This document shows, one piece after another, positions 10,659 through 21,584 of a DNA stretch of 64,000 nt. The stretch is taken from assembly GCA_009103225.1 (NCBI GenBank), contig RHPI01001507.1, forward strand, positions 73,996 through 137,995, in the 5' to 3' direction. Below the pieces are notes generated by a model. That model was not told the DNA's origin, searched no databases, and saw only the letters and a program-made list of their open reading frames with translations. The translations under genes and the position numbers were made by a program. Origin of the DNA: Chlorokybus atmophyticus (taxonomy: Eukaryota > Streptophyta > Chlorokybophyceae > Chlorokybales > Chlorokybaceae). Each line of letters starts with the position of its first letter. Position 1 is the first letter of the stretch.

Positions 10659-12475
10659 TTATTGATGCCAATCCCCAGGAACGGGCGTCATCTCTTCAGG
10701 GCGCGGCAAACGCGTCAACCGTAAATAGGCCCTGTTTGTCACAGGCGACAACGCCACACACCACAATCCAGGAGCAAAAGCTTCCTGCATGAGGACAACA
10801 GTAGTTAATTGTAGCATTGCACCTTGACACTTGTGCACTGTCATTGCATACGCTAGCAAAGGAAACACAATTTTATAGTACGTTTTGCCTTGAAACGTTG
10901 TTGTTTGCTGTATTGTTCGGCGCATCCACATGGATTGTGCCAAAGTGATTAAATGCAACCTGTATACTGCTCACATTACCTTTGTAGTATCTGAACTGCG
11001 TCACTGTTCCCAAGAACCCATTGGCTACACCATTGTGCAATGAAACGTTTTAAAAAAACAACACCTTTGCTACCTTGGCGACTGAAGGTAATAAGTTGAA
11101 CTTGGGCTTGTGAATTCAGTCGTACAATTTGGGCACGTTCACTGCATTATAAGTACTTTGTATTGGCATAATGGCATCGGCTGCAAAACGTTGTCTCACA
11201 ATCATGCTGTTGAAAGCCAATGTGTCTTGTACATGTACACGTGAACACAATATGGTTGCATCACTTGGTAACTGCTGTAAGTACTCCAAAGTGACCAGAC
11301 AGCAACCTAACGCATCTGCTATCTCTGTTACACTGGGTATGCAAAAATGAATCTAAATTAAGAATCAAGAATTGAGCAAACAGGGGGTCTGAAGCATGAC
11401 GCACTGAAACGGAAAGAATATGTTGCCTATGTAATGGCCACCTCTGTAATGCAGAAATATGGCATTTGTGGCAAACCTGCGATGTGTCTTGAACTTCGTG
11501 TCCACAAACTGCTGGCAGTTGCTTATGGTCACCAACCAATACAACGCCAATTGTTTGTAAAAATTCTAGTCCATGAGCTTGCTGTAAGCGCAGCATCACC
11601 AAATTAAACAACCGCAATGTCAACATGGAAAACTCGTCAATAATAAACACTCGACAATGATGTAGCAGTTTGTAAGCATCATCTATAGCAGTTACAAACC
11701 GGAGTTGCTGACCATTGACATATTGTGAAGTTGGAATGTACAGTTGCAGCAGATGAGCTGAGCCGCAGAGCCGCATCGCTAGTTGTAGCACTGAGTAAAA
11801 CAGGTATCCCAGCGACGCGTAACTTGTGAGTGATGAATTTGGTCAAAAATGTTTTGCCTGCTCTTGGACAACCGGATATTACATGTAGACCAACCGGTGC
11901 TGCAATGATACTGCTGGCGGTGCGTTCTTGCTGGCTAGTCAAAGAGAGATTGTTCGCAAACGCAAACTCCGCAACATTCAATGTACATTGAAACATATGC
12001 GCTGATACATCCGAGTCCGTTGTCACAGTTGAAGCTGGATGCAGGATTGGACAGTGTTGCTGCTGAATATTACGTGGTAGGTTCTGGTGCAGTTGAGTTG
12101 TCTGTCGGACCAGCTGCGGTCATAGACAAGGCAAGCATAGCATTATCAGTGGTCTGCATCATGGCGTTCATTATATGGTAAATCTTGACATTATTGTATA
12201 GATGACGTTCGGCATAGCGCGGGACATGTGTCAACAAACTGCGGTTTGCGTTGTTAATAAAACCCCGCAATACACACTCTTCATAGTAAGTGCGTGATTG
12301 GTTGTTCAATGAAATCAATTCAACTTCAGAACGAAAAGTACCCCGCTGAAGAAGTAAATTGAAACAAAACCCCTCAATGCTGTGTACAAGATGGTAATCC
12401 GTAAATTTGATGATGCGTGGGACAGCTTACTCATATACAAATGCCTTCAGTATGTCTCTTAAATTATGCACAGTG
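10659..12475 (-). pseudogene. Helitron Pif1-like helicase region
   Basis: After a TAA (12427-12429) in FVYE-AVPRIIKFTDYHL the frame contains NNQSRTYYEECVLRGF. It continues, with frameshifts, to Walker A SGCPRAGKTFLTK (about 11860), Walker B FIIDEFSMLT (about 11640), the motif III-like VVLVGDHKQLPAV, then YLQQLPSDATILCS. A TGA follows in KLYD-IHK, and a TAA (11050-11052) occurs in VLFF-NVSLHNGVANGF. Motif VI, FPLLAYAMTVHKCQG, lies near 10830 and is followed by GLWCVALSPVTNRAYL. These are the SF1B helicase motifs of Helitrons. The single TGA and four or so shifts make this copy non-functional unless they are assembly errors. Confidence 0.8.
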
Positions 12476-14340
12476 TTATGTGGAACAGTGTCTCCATCTC
12501 GGCATGTGTTGTCGAAAGTAGTTGTACATTGTTGCTCTTTCTACCTCGTCAGGCCTAACACAATTACGATGAATGGGCTGCACAATTGCTGTCCGTGCAC
12601 AAATGTTCACTATGCGGGAACGATCGTTAGGCAAACGCGTGTCAACACATGTTACATCTGACGACATTTGCATGATGGGAATATCCAAACATATCAAAGT
12701 AGCTTCAGCTGAAGCAATGGGTTTGGACAAGTGCTTTGTGTTCAATATGCGCAATATGTTAACAGTCAATCCTTGCAAACCGAGTGCATTGGTATCTGAT
12801 GTATCATTAACAGTGCCACAAGGTTCCATTTTAGTTGTGTACTTGATTAAATACTTGCTGCAACGACTGTTAGTGACTTGCAACACATTACAATGAGCAC
12901 CCCACATCAATAAAAGCACTGGATGTGTGGGAACAACATTGCGGTCACAAGTGCGTGGTTTGTAATGATCGTACCTGCGCATTTTTGTGTTAAACTGAGG
13001 TCGACGATTCGGTTGTACGGGATATGGAAAGCCCATGTCGCACGTGGTGTTAAATGCTATGCAGCCACTGCCAACATTAAAACACTTGTGCATCTACTTG
13101 CATACAACAAATTCATAAAGACTCGCAGCTTGGAATCAGTTGGTACAATTATTCGTTGATTTGCATGGTCAACATCTCCGGGGATAAACGCAGTAATTTT
13201 ATTGCAAACTCGTTCAACATCATCGGGGTGTAACGACAACATAACATGTGCATACAAAGATCCACTCATAATATAGTGCATCACACATTCAAAAATATCC
13301 TTTTGCATCATATATTCTTCATAGAAGGTGCTAAACTGATGATGAAACAAACATGCGCACTCACCAGGGACACCGCGCCAACTAAGTTGCGTGGAGACGT
13401 TATAGTGAACATTTTGCAAATCAATGATCTCAGGGAATTTGGTACTGGACACTTCATCTGCAGTCATGGTGACAAAGAGATGAGGCATACCCCAATGCTC
13501 AACTAGACACAGCAGCTCACTCAACTTTTATCGATGCCAACTCGGAGATTCAATATTGTCACCAGGGAGACGAAATTTTATAGCGTTATTGATGGCATCA
13601 TTGATTGTGGCAGTAGGGCGTTATTTGAGGAACTTTTCAATATCAGCGTCCACAGCCACTTTGCGGCACTTTTTGACCATGAGAAGTGATTGACGGATTT
13701 CATACATTAACAGCAAATAAGGCTTGTACAATATGAAAATTGAGAACGATTGTGTGAGATGGAAATTGACATAATCTGACTGTCTGTTGTACACATTACC
13801 ATCAAAAAAACCATGATTGTGCAAAAACAACATGGGAAACAGAGCAGACTCTATAGTTAAACTAGGAATGTTGCACGCACCACCTGTATCCATGTGTATA
13901 AAAAGAGGAATACAAGGCTCATGCAGCGACATATGTCCAGCGCGCAACATGATGTCCACTGTGACTTCCACTGTGCTGTGCGAAGGAAATTGCAACAAAG
14001 TGGTTATAACGTATGTGTATGCTGATTTACAAGCAATGTTAAAAGGAGTACGATCCTGTGCTCGAATTTTAATGCTACAAATAATGGATTAACCAACGGT
14101 GGGAATGCCGTCAGAACCAAACGGTTGTTCTGCCAAGGTCTGGTATTTCTGAACAAGAGTGCTTGATGATAATAGCTCGCTCAACGATTCTAGTGCATCT
14201 TGCCAACAGGAAAGCATATCATTGCAGCCGTCCCGCAATGCTGAAACAAATTGCGGTGTTGCTCGTGAGTCACAGCGGCATGAAGAAACATTACCAACTA
14301 GAACATATCAATCGCCCTGGCATTTGTCGCCATCAGAAAG
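10660..14340 (-). mobile_element. Helitron, Rep/helicase coding region
   Basis: This stretch encodes, in order on the minus strand, an N-terminal region, the Helitron-like Rep domain and a Pif1-family helicase, as in autonomous rolling-circle Helitrons. I could not define the termini (5' TC, 3' hairpin and CTRR). The Rep/helicase sections below give the evidence. The inferred protein needs roughly five single-base frame corrections and reading of five TAA/TAG codons. Confidence 0.85.
12480..14340 (-). pseudogene. Helitron Rep (HUH-type) region
   Basis: N-terminal sequence (14300-13998) includes AEQPFGSDGIPTV, a TAA (14089-14091), then IKIRAQDRTPFNIACKSAY. Next come ESALFPMLFLHNHGFF and LYKPYLLLMYEIRQSLL, equivalent to conserved pre-Rep blocks. 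The frame runs on through two TAA codons (13621-13623, 13528-13530) into LVEHWGMPHLFVTMTADE. The HUH metal site reads LYAHVM where Helitrons have PH-x-H, so the first His is Tyr. After one frameshift and a TAG (13094-13096) come MHKC...CDMGFPYPVQ and the two-tyrosine motif KYLIKYTTK, with both catalytic Tyr present. This nuclease would normally nick and join DNA during rolling-circle transposition. The altered His and frameshifts suggest this copy is inactive. Confidence 0.75.
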
Positions 14341-15045
14341 AACCATCTCGCACACAGTCCAGCAATTAGGGCGTGCACTGATGCAAAGTCCACATAAAAA
14401 AATACATCTGATGTGTTGCGATATGAATACATATGCTGCGATATGGTTAGCAACCTCCAGTTTCAAGTGTTTCAAAACTTAATATTCAATGTAACATGTA
14501 CGCCACGATACGTGCGGTGATTATTAAGTAAGTAATGCCGAGGTTACAACCATGAAAATGATGCTAACCTGAATTACCTTAACGTTAAGATTCAACCAAA
14601 CGAATAATTGCATCGTTAGGCCACCATTTGGTCACGCATGAAATTGGTCAAGTGGGATCGCAACGGTGACAACAGCCTTTGCTGAAAAAGTCAGCAAAAT
14701 GGCCAATCATTGCAGAGATGCGTAATGATGCTGAAAACTATCTTAGCGGCAACTGCTTACCAATGGCGACCCAAAATCGCCAGGGATTCGGTGCAATTGC
14801 AGCACAGTTGATGGTTAAAACGACCGCGGTTTGGGCGGTATGAGGTCGGGGCAGGCCCCATACCCCAAAGACATGCCGCTACTACTCACCCCCGTTCTAA
14901 CTACTCTACTCTACCATAACGCTCATTGATTACACGCTACAATTACTGCGTCATCAAACATGGTCAACAGCCGCATAAAAGCAGTATAGATAACGACACA
15001 TTGAATTGTAACAACCAGAGTGCGCTTGCTGTCAGCCACACGGCT
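14341..15045. other. no recognisable feature
   Basis: Intergenic sequence without a supported gene or repeat. It may include the 5' terminus of the Helitron. Confidence 0.35.
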
Positions 15046-15049
15046 TAAC

Positions 15050-15310
15050 TTTGAAGGACCATGCATGGTCCTTTCACGGACCCCGCGGACCATGCATAAA
15101 CCCTACCCCGCGGGCCAGGACTGGCTGGTCCGCGGGGGACGGACCGGTCCGGATCCGTTCGGGGCCCCGCGGCCCGTGAGTAGCTGGCGCGGCAACGCGT
15201 ACCACGCACAGTCCGTGCCGCACCATGCATGGTGCGGCACGGACCATTAATGTACGTTGACCCGTGCATGCGGACCAGGTGCGGTCCCGCGATACTGTGG
15301 CCTTACTAGC
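15050..15310. repeat. palindromic GGACC/GGTCC repeat cluster
   Basis: Contains the perfect palindrome GGACCATGCATGGTCC (about 15056-15071), further GCGGACC/GGTCCGCGG pairs, and a perfect inverted repeat with 17-bp arms at about 15210-15243 centred on CATGCATG. Related sequences occur at 15795-15845, 21240-21560, 58330-58630, 59570-59695 and 61960-62600. GC content is well above the neighbours. Confidence 0.65.
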
Positions 15311-15320
15311 GCGCACCGTA

Positions 15321-15789
15321 CAGTCTACCCGCGCTAAGAGACTTCGCTCCAAGAGAATAACCCCGCTTATAGCATGAAATGTGAGATTACTAATGGTTTT
15401 ACAGGCAAATGTTGGTGCCTAAGAGATTATGACTAACCGCAAAGAGCATATCATTTTGTCATGAAATTCGTGCAAGTTTGAGTGTGCATATTCCCAACAT
15501 TGAGGGAGGAGACGTGACGGGGGTGGCATAAGGCGTGATGAGCGTGACAATTAGGGCATGATGGGCAGGGTGTGACGCGCAACCAGCGTGATGAGTGTAA
15601 TGGCGCGACGGGCGTAGGCTGATGCGCGTGACGTAATGAGCGTGACGGGCGTGATGAAACCGCGTTTATAGCATATTTATGCTCTTGACATCTATGAGCA
15701 TGTTATTCTCTTAAACGCCAAGAGCATAACCTCGCCAAGAGCATACGATTGCTGAAGACAAACAGTATGCTCTTAGCGAGGGTTGACTG
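15321..15789. mobile_element. Tigger/pogo-type MITE
   Basis: Terminal inverted repeats CAGTCTACCCGCGCTAAGAG (15321) and, at the other end, CTCTTAGCGAGGGTTGACTG ending at 15789, flanked by TA on both sides (15319-15320, 15790-15791). Subterminal copies of AAGAGCATA occur in both orientations. There is no coding capacity. The ends resemble those of the autonomous element at 54860-58320, which suggests mobilisation by a related transposase. Confidence 0.8.
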
Positions 15790-15791
15790 TA

Positions 15792-17130
15792 CATGGTGCC
15801 GCCCGGTCCGTGCCGCACTGTGTACGGTGCGGCACGAACCAGTGACCGCGGCCCTGCCGCTATCATGAGTAGGTAGCAACAACCTACATACGGTACAATA
15901 GATTGCCTAAATGCCTGATTGCACAAGTGCACTTGACGTGTTAATTGACAAGCCGCACCGACTGCTAGCTATACACCGTGGACAGCCGTAATTTGATAGC
16001 TGCAAATGGTCGGCGGCTGATTGACAGCCGGCCGGAATTAAGCTTAAGGGAATGGCTATGCAACTAACATACTTCATAATACCGTACGTGTATTTGCAAA
16101 AATTTGTGATTATGCACCATTAATATGTTTTATGCGTTATAAGTATCTACGTATATATAAACAATGTACATGTGTATACGTCAATGTATTATACATACTA
16201 TACAATATATATATGTAAATGTTAGCGTGTGCACAAATGAATCTATTCTTATACGCATAGATGCGCAGGTCCGAGTGGTTATATCAGTAGTAATTTGAGG
16301 TGAGACGTACACAAGGTATGTCTTATATGAAAATATGTATAAGAAGTACACATAAGCTACGTCACTAAGTACAATAGCCTCTTATGAGACCGCAAATTGA
16401 TTGACAACCCCGACCAAGCATTGTGTCTAACCAGCCAATAAGCACCTACGTTGGTGCCGCAATGCGGTTTGGTATTTATATCATGTAAGCGCATAGATTT
16501 ATATATTCACAAACGCTTACATATAAAAACATATAGGTGTGTGTGTGTGCACGCAAACAGGGTATTAACAACCCCTAACAAGGTTACATACTTATGGACA
16601 GCCCCCAACAACGCATTGTTGTTTACAAACCTTGGCAGTCGCTAAGTTGCGGCTGTGTGTGTCATTAATAATGATCTAAGATAATGTAATACCGTTGATG
16701 AATACTGGTACAGCATATGCACATTGATAGCGCATGCATGCCTATGGGCCTGTCAATTCACAACGCCGACTTCTTGTGCAATTTTCGCCGCCGACAGTTG
16801 CCAAGCGGCCATCGGTACAATCAATTATGCAAGTAGTAGGGTAAGTGTCCCATATTTTGGACACGAGATCTAATTAAGGGTAGGTTTCAAGCTATGATGC
16901 TTATATACGATGTGGGGTTGTAATAGCTTGTTGTCAAGCCTGTTGTGTCTACTGTTTGACACACTTGACGGCAAATTTGTAGCGTATCTATTGCGCTTGC
17001 AGCAGTTAGTGAAGTGGAGAGGTGTCTGTGATCGGTCTAAAAAGGCTGATGGCCTAAGTTCGAATGGCTGAAAATGGCTGCTTTCAGCCTGTTCTAGCGG
17101 GTTGTTGGCCTTTGACAGCCCTAAGCCTGT
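15792..17130. other. non-coding region with one palindrome
   Basis: Starts with an imperfect GGTCCGTGCCGCAC / GTGCGGCACG palindrome at 15798-15840. The remainder is AT-rich, especially 16060-16250, with no gene I can support. Confidence 0.4.
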
Positions 17131-17427
17131 GCTACCGTGCTGTCCTGGCCACTTGTGGCCTGTGACATGCCTCTCAACCTAGCCGCCATCGCCACAGCGG
17201 TTGGTTGTTGTTGTTGTTGGGTGTCCGAACTGAGGGGAGGTGGTAGGCGCCCGCTGCCTTGTTGCCTTCCTAGCCGTGTTGTGGGGTCGAAACGCTCAGC
17301 CCGCCAATTTAGACGCCACCATGGTGCATGGTCCTACTGTCCCTGCTTGCGCCAGGGGTTGGCTGAAACCCTCAACTTGCCGTTGCCCTTGCCTTGCAAC
17401 CATTGCAGGTTTGTGGTGATTGTCTTG

Positions 17428-17967
17428 TTATGTATTCTGTTGTGGTGGCTGTTTGTGTTGATCTTGCCTATGGGACTGTGGTGGGCAATGTGATGAAGGT
17501 TGGGGACATTGTGGAGCAGTACAGTGGAGAATTGGCTTATGGACCTGCCTCTGGGCGGCTGAGTGCCGACTAACTTGGCCTTCGGGCCACTGACACTGTG
17601 TGTGTGTGCACATGCTTTGCATGTGCAGTGTCATAAAGTGATCTAGCCAATGTGCTAGCTAGGTAGTCCCAAGCTGGTGTGTTGTAATGCCCCGGCCCCC
17701 GTGACCCATGTATATAGCCACTCTAATGTACCTCCCGACCCTCATCGTCTTGTGTCCAATGCATGCATGCTGCGTTGCCAATTGTCTGTACGCATTGTCT
17801 GTACGCATGCCCCTTTGTGCACTGCATTCACACACTGCAGGTGCGTACACATTCAAGTTGTGCACTGTATGCATTGTCCCTTGGCAAAGCACTAGTAATG
17901 CATGAAAGCTATGCACATTGCAGCAAATGTCTGATACAAATCGAAATTAGTGGAGACCCCTAGCTGC
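17428..17967 (-). other. TGA-free continuation of the transposase frame
   Basis: Downstream of the recognisable transposase tail the same frame continues for about 180 codons with TAG and TAA codons but no TGA. Composition is His/Gln/Cys-rich and shows no domain. It is either a real C-terminal extension under UAR = Gln or chance openness of a 3' untranslated region; I lean to the latter. Confidence 0.25.
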
Positions 17968-20607
17968 CTACTTGAGGTGAAGCAAGGTTTGGGCTGGAGT
18001 TGTGTTTGCAATTGCAGCATCAACCACCGCATTCGCCTGCTGCATGCGTGTTGCTGTTGGGGACATTGATAGATAGCGCGTAGGGTGCGGGCTGCATGTG
18101 GGGCTTGGTTGTGGTGTGAGGTTGCGCAAAGGGTGGTCTAGGTAAACTGCACCCTGGGCCTGAGACGCCAAGCTAATGATGCAAGGCCTCGCGCCAGCAG
18201 GTGTGTTGATATGGTTTGGACCTCCTCTTGCCATCGTTGCTTGATGTGCTAGCAGCTTGGCCTGCTTGGCAATCTCCTTGATTGCCTTGGCAGCTTCCCT
18301 CTCTGCCCTGGCAGCTTCCTTGTCAATTCTCACCTGCTGCTTCTACCATGCCAGCACCTCTAGGCTGCCCTCTGCACACGAAGTTCTGCAGTCAACCCCT
18401 TCACCCGAGCCAACTCCTGCTTCTTGTTGGCTGCCGCCAGCTTGCGCGCCTCAACAGCAGCCTTTTTTTCTGCAAGCTTAGCCTTTTTTGCTTGCAGGGC
18501 CTTGATGTATCCCTCTAATGTCAGGCACAAAGAGCCTTGAATTCGTGTAGCGTTGGTGTCCTGTTGCCAAGCAGAAGGTCCTGCCCAATTTTGCATGACC
18601 CCGAAGTTGACGTGGGTGGTGTTGGCACCACCAGCAGCAACAGCAGCAACCCCCACCGCAGGTGGGTCCTTGTTGACACTAATGTTGTAATTGTTGTTGG
18701 TGGTGGTGATGTTGACATTGTTGTGGTTGACAATGCTTGGCATCATAGGCTTTGAAGGATCATTCTCCTTGTCGCTGATGCTCTACTCATCTTCTGTAGC
18801 ACCTGAGTCAGCCTCCTCGTCAACACACATAGGCACTCCTTGACCATCCAACACTGGGCCGCCAACTTCATGCTGCACTTGTGCGTGCGACAGGTCAGAT
18901 GTAATGTCCTCAGCTGCTGGTTTGGGAAGCTGTGGCATATGGTCGTCCAAGGCATGCGTGTTAATTGGTCATATGCCTGCCAAACCCACATTATTTGGGC
19001 CACTTCTTACAATGCGTGTAAGACTTGCATGTTGCTCAAACTGACTTTTTTAAGCCACAGAAGATGTTGGCAAGTGTCATGGCGAGGTAGAAGGGCTTTG
19101 CTATTAGCTAGACGAACTTCAGCTTGGTGATTGGGCAGGTGGGATCCTATACGTCGGCAGTTGAGGAACTCTGATTGGTAGTGCTGCTTGAGCACTCTGA
19201 AGCAGCTCACATCAAGTACCTAAAAGGTAAGAAACACAGCAGCATCAGCATACAACCACTCAGCCACCTTAATTGACAACTCTTGCATTGCACCCACTTA
19301 CCTACAGAAGGTGTGTCATATGCGCTGAGAAAGTAACGGTGACCCCATTGTCCCGTGCCATCTCAAGCAACTCAGGATTCATGCGTGACGAATGGCCGTC
19401 CAGCAGTAGAAGAACAGGCCTGGAGATGCTGGCACCACCAGGTATGTGTTTCAGAAACCTTTAGAACCGGTCAACAAACAACTTGAGTGTCATGAACGCA
19501 TTCTCTTGCATACGCATGAAGGCACCTAATGGGCCAGCTTGCACATAGTTCTCATTGAAACGTGCCCCCTTGAGGATGTACATGAGAGGCATCTAGTTGC
19601 TAGCAACGCTCATGCACGCCATCACGCGCATGTGTTCGCTACTACCAACCTGGTTATAATTGGAGTCTTTGTACCCCTTGTTGCAAATCACCTTGACAGT
19701 TCCTGCCATGCAGCTTGTCATCACCACCCTACTAACATCAACAGCAAATCATGATTGCGTGCAGCAATATACCAAGCTTATTTGGCCCAAAGCCAGCCTC
19801 GTTCGCATGGAAGATGCGTGAGGGATCATCAATGCCCAACTCCTCCAGAGTCCTGACGTACAAGTAAAGAAACCCTCCACATTCTCCCTTGTGCAAGCTT
19901 GCCACCTCCTCCTATCCATACCCTCAGTAACTCTGGAAGGTGTCTTGACATGAGCAAGCGCAGCCATTTGTAGCCAGGGCATCCAGCGACACCAAACCTC
20001 TTCAGCCGCTCCTTGGGATCACCATTTAGCATATTTACCACTTATGGCCACTACAACTTGGTGAGACACTTGCACACTGCACATACACACACACTTGCAC
20101 TTGCAGACACACACGCGCACACGCAGACTTCACCTTCTGAAACAGGGCTGGGTGAGTAACACCAAAGCTGCTGTCAGCACACCATTTAATCCACCTCATC
20201 AGCTCCATCTCTTCTGCACCAGTCACAACCGATGAACGCCCACTAAGAGTGCGAAGCTGCAGCTTCTTAAAATTGTGCACATAGTCATAAAGGGTGGACT
20301 TCGCAACGCCATGGGTGGCAGCAAATATTTTAAGCCGCATACCAGCCTTGACATCATAAACAGCAACTACCATCTTCAACAGATGGCTCTGGCCTTTGGC
20401 CTCCCCGTTAATGTAATGCGTACCCTTGCGCCTAGTTGTGCCCAAGCAGCTGCGTAGAGCAACTTTGCTGCGTCCCCTGAAGCGTTTGCAAGGGCCAGGA
20501 GCTGTGGGTGTATAGCATGGCTGCCAGCTGCAAGAGTAGTCTCTTGCAACATAAGCATGGTTAGACGCAGTGCAGCCGCGGCCACAGCACACACACTTGC
20601 ATAGCAA
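17968..20607 (-). CDS. pogo/jerky-type DDE transposase, three exons
   Basis: Exon 1 (about 20607-20134) carries a psq-type helix-turn-helix (VYDVKAGMRLKIFAATHGV, STLYDYVHNF) and ends CAGAAG/GTGAAG. Exon 2 (20050-19302) has the DDE core: IFHANEAGFGPNK, ILKGARFNENYV, VLLLLDGHSSRMNP and AHMTHLL-Q. Exon 3 (19219 downward) starts VLDVSCFRVLKQHY, then an Asn-rich and a Lys/Ala coiled-coil tail (EAARAEREAAKAIKE). Introns are 20051-20133 and 19220-19301. TAA or TAG codons fall at KWP-VVNML, VASN-MPLMY, VDRF-RFLKH, THLL-VLD, EDE-SISDK and LAW-KQQVR, all good Gln sites. The first catalytic Asp of the NxDE motif is Asn, and about four frameshifts occur. It belongs to the Tc1/mariner superfamily, is probably inactive, and its termini were not located. 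Confidence 0.8.
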
Positions 20608-20613
20608 CTACCC

Positions 20614-21030
20614 TCCCTATTATGCTGAGCACCATCACCTCACCTCGTCTCCTTGTGTGCTCTATGTGTCTTGAATTGCATGCGCTCCAGGTGTGCCTCT
20701 TGTGTGCACCATGTCTGCCTCCCTCCCTGCCCACCACACAGCCACCCCCCACCTTGCAACCCAAACACATCGCCCAACACTTGCACACCACCGCCACATT
20801 AGGCGCCTACACCTTCACACCATGCTGATGCTCACACTTTCGCGCCAAAACTGATCCAATTAGGCTGAACATTGCCAGAGGCATGGCATTAACTGCTGCC
20901 TACACGCCAAACTAATAACCACCTCATGTACCGCCAAATGCATCATGCACAGCGGGATGAGTATCTACAAGCACGCTTTGTCCAAACTTAGTAACACTTA
21001 CCCTACAGTGTCTCTACCGGGACGTGCACA
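20614..21030. other. no supported feature
   Basis: C-rich sequence upstream of the transposase. It may contain that gene's promoter or the transposon end, but neither is recognisable. Confidence 0.3.
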
Positions 21031-21031
21031 T

Positions 21032-21110
21032 GCAGCTTAGTGGTTAGGGTGTCTTGTTTGCAATGCAAAGTTCTTGGGCTCGACTCTCGGTGGACGCATG
21101 TGTTCGTTAC
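21032..21110 (+). other. tRNA-like sequence (possible SINE head)
   Basis: GCAGCTTAGTGGTTAGG resembles an A box and GGGCTCGACTCTC a B box at tRNA-like spacing. A loop TTGCAAT could present a GCA anticodon, but the acceptor and T stems pair poorly. Better read as a degenerate tRNA or tRNA-derived SINE head than as a working tRNA gene. Confidence 0.35.
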
Positions 21111-21239
21111 TAATCGTTTATAAAACGCTGCGGCCTTGTGCACTGCAGCCTACAACCCCACAAGCCGGCGTGGCCGGTGCCGTCGGCTCACAATAGAGTA
21201 CTTTTCCTTGCATTTGCAACACAATTCGATGGTTATGAA

Positions 21240-21565
21240 TAAACATCGATGGTCCGCTGGCCGGACCGGTAATAGTTGTTCGTGATTAAGTCCCTGGTAA
21301 GTACATTTTCGTGATTAAGTCCCTGGTCCGCCGGCTGGCTCGTACATGGTCCTGATGCGACTTGAAACCGGGCGGACCAAACATGGTGCGACCCCCAATA
21401 TAAATGGGATTGTTCACATGAGATTTGGACCATGCATGATCCAACTGTCAATGACAGTCAGATCATATATGATCCACCAATTTTTCTAAGCAGGGCAAAA
21501 TCTCGGCTCGAAGGCACGGATCATTCATGGTCCGTGAATGTCAAGCGGTGCGAACCAGCTCATTC
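21240..21565. repeat. palindromic GGACC repeat, diverged copy
   Basis: Contains GACCATGCATGATCC, GGTCCGCTGGCCGGACC and CATGGTCCG. Segment 21375-21560 aligns by eye with 62423-62600 (shared GTGCGACCCC, GGGA(C)CGTTCA/TTGTTCA, AACTGTCA, CCATGGTCC/TCATGGTCC), so this is a dispersed repeat family. Confidence 0.55.
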
Positions 21566-21584
21566 ACAAATTCTTAGGGGTATG

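Noticed and set aside
17137-17493. Plus-strand 118-codon frame with hydrophobic C-terminus
   Set aside because: No family signature, and it overlaps the open minus-strand frame of the transposase tail. Hydrophobic runs come from TTGTTG-type low-complexity sequence.
19302-19304. Ordinary nonsense decay as the sole explanation of TAA/TAG
   Set aside because: Decay by C-to-T change should also give many CGA-to-TGA and TGG-to-TGA events. TGA is rare, TAR codons prefer Gln sites, and otherwise intact genes with exact splicing contain them. Decay still explains some TARs at Trp, Lys, Leu and Tyr sites.
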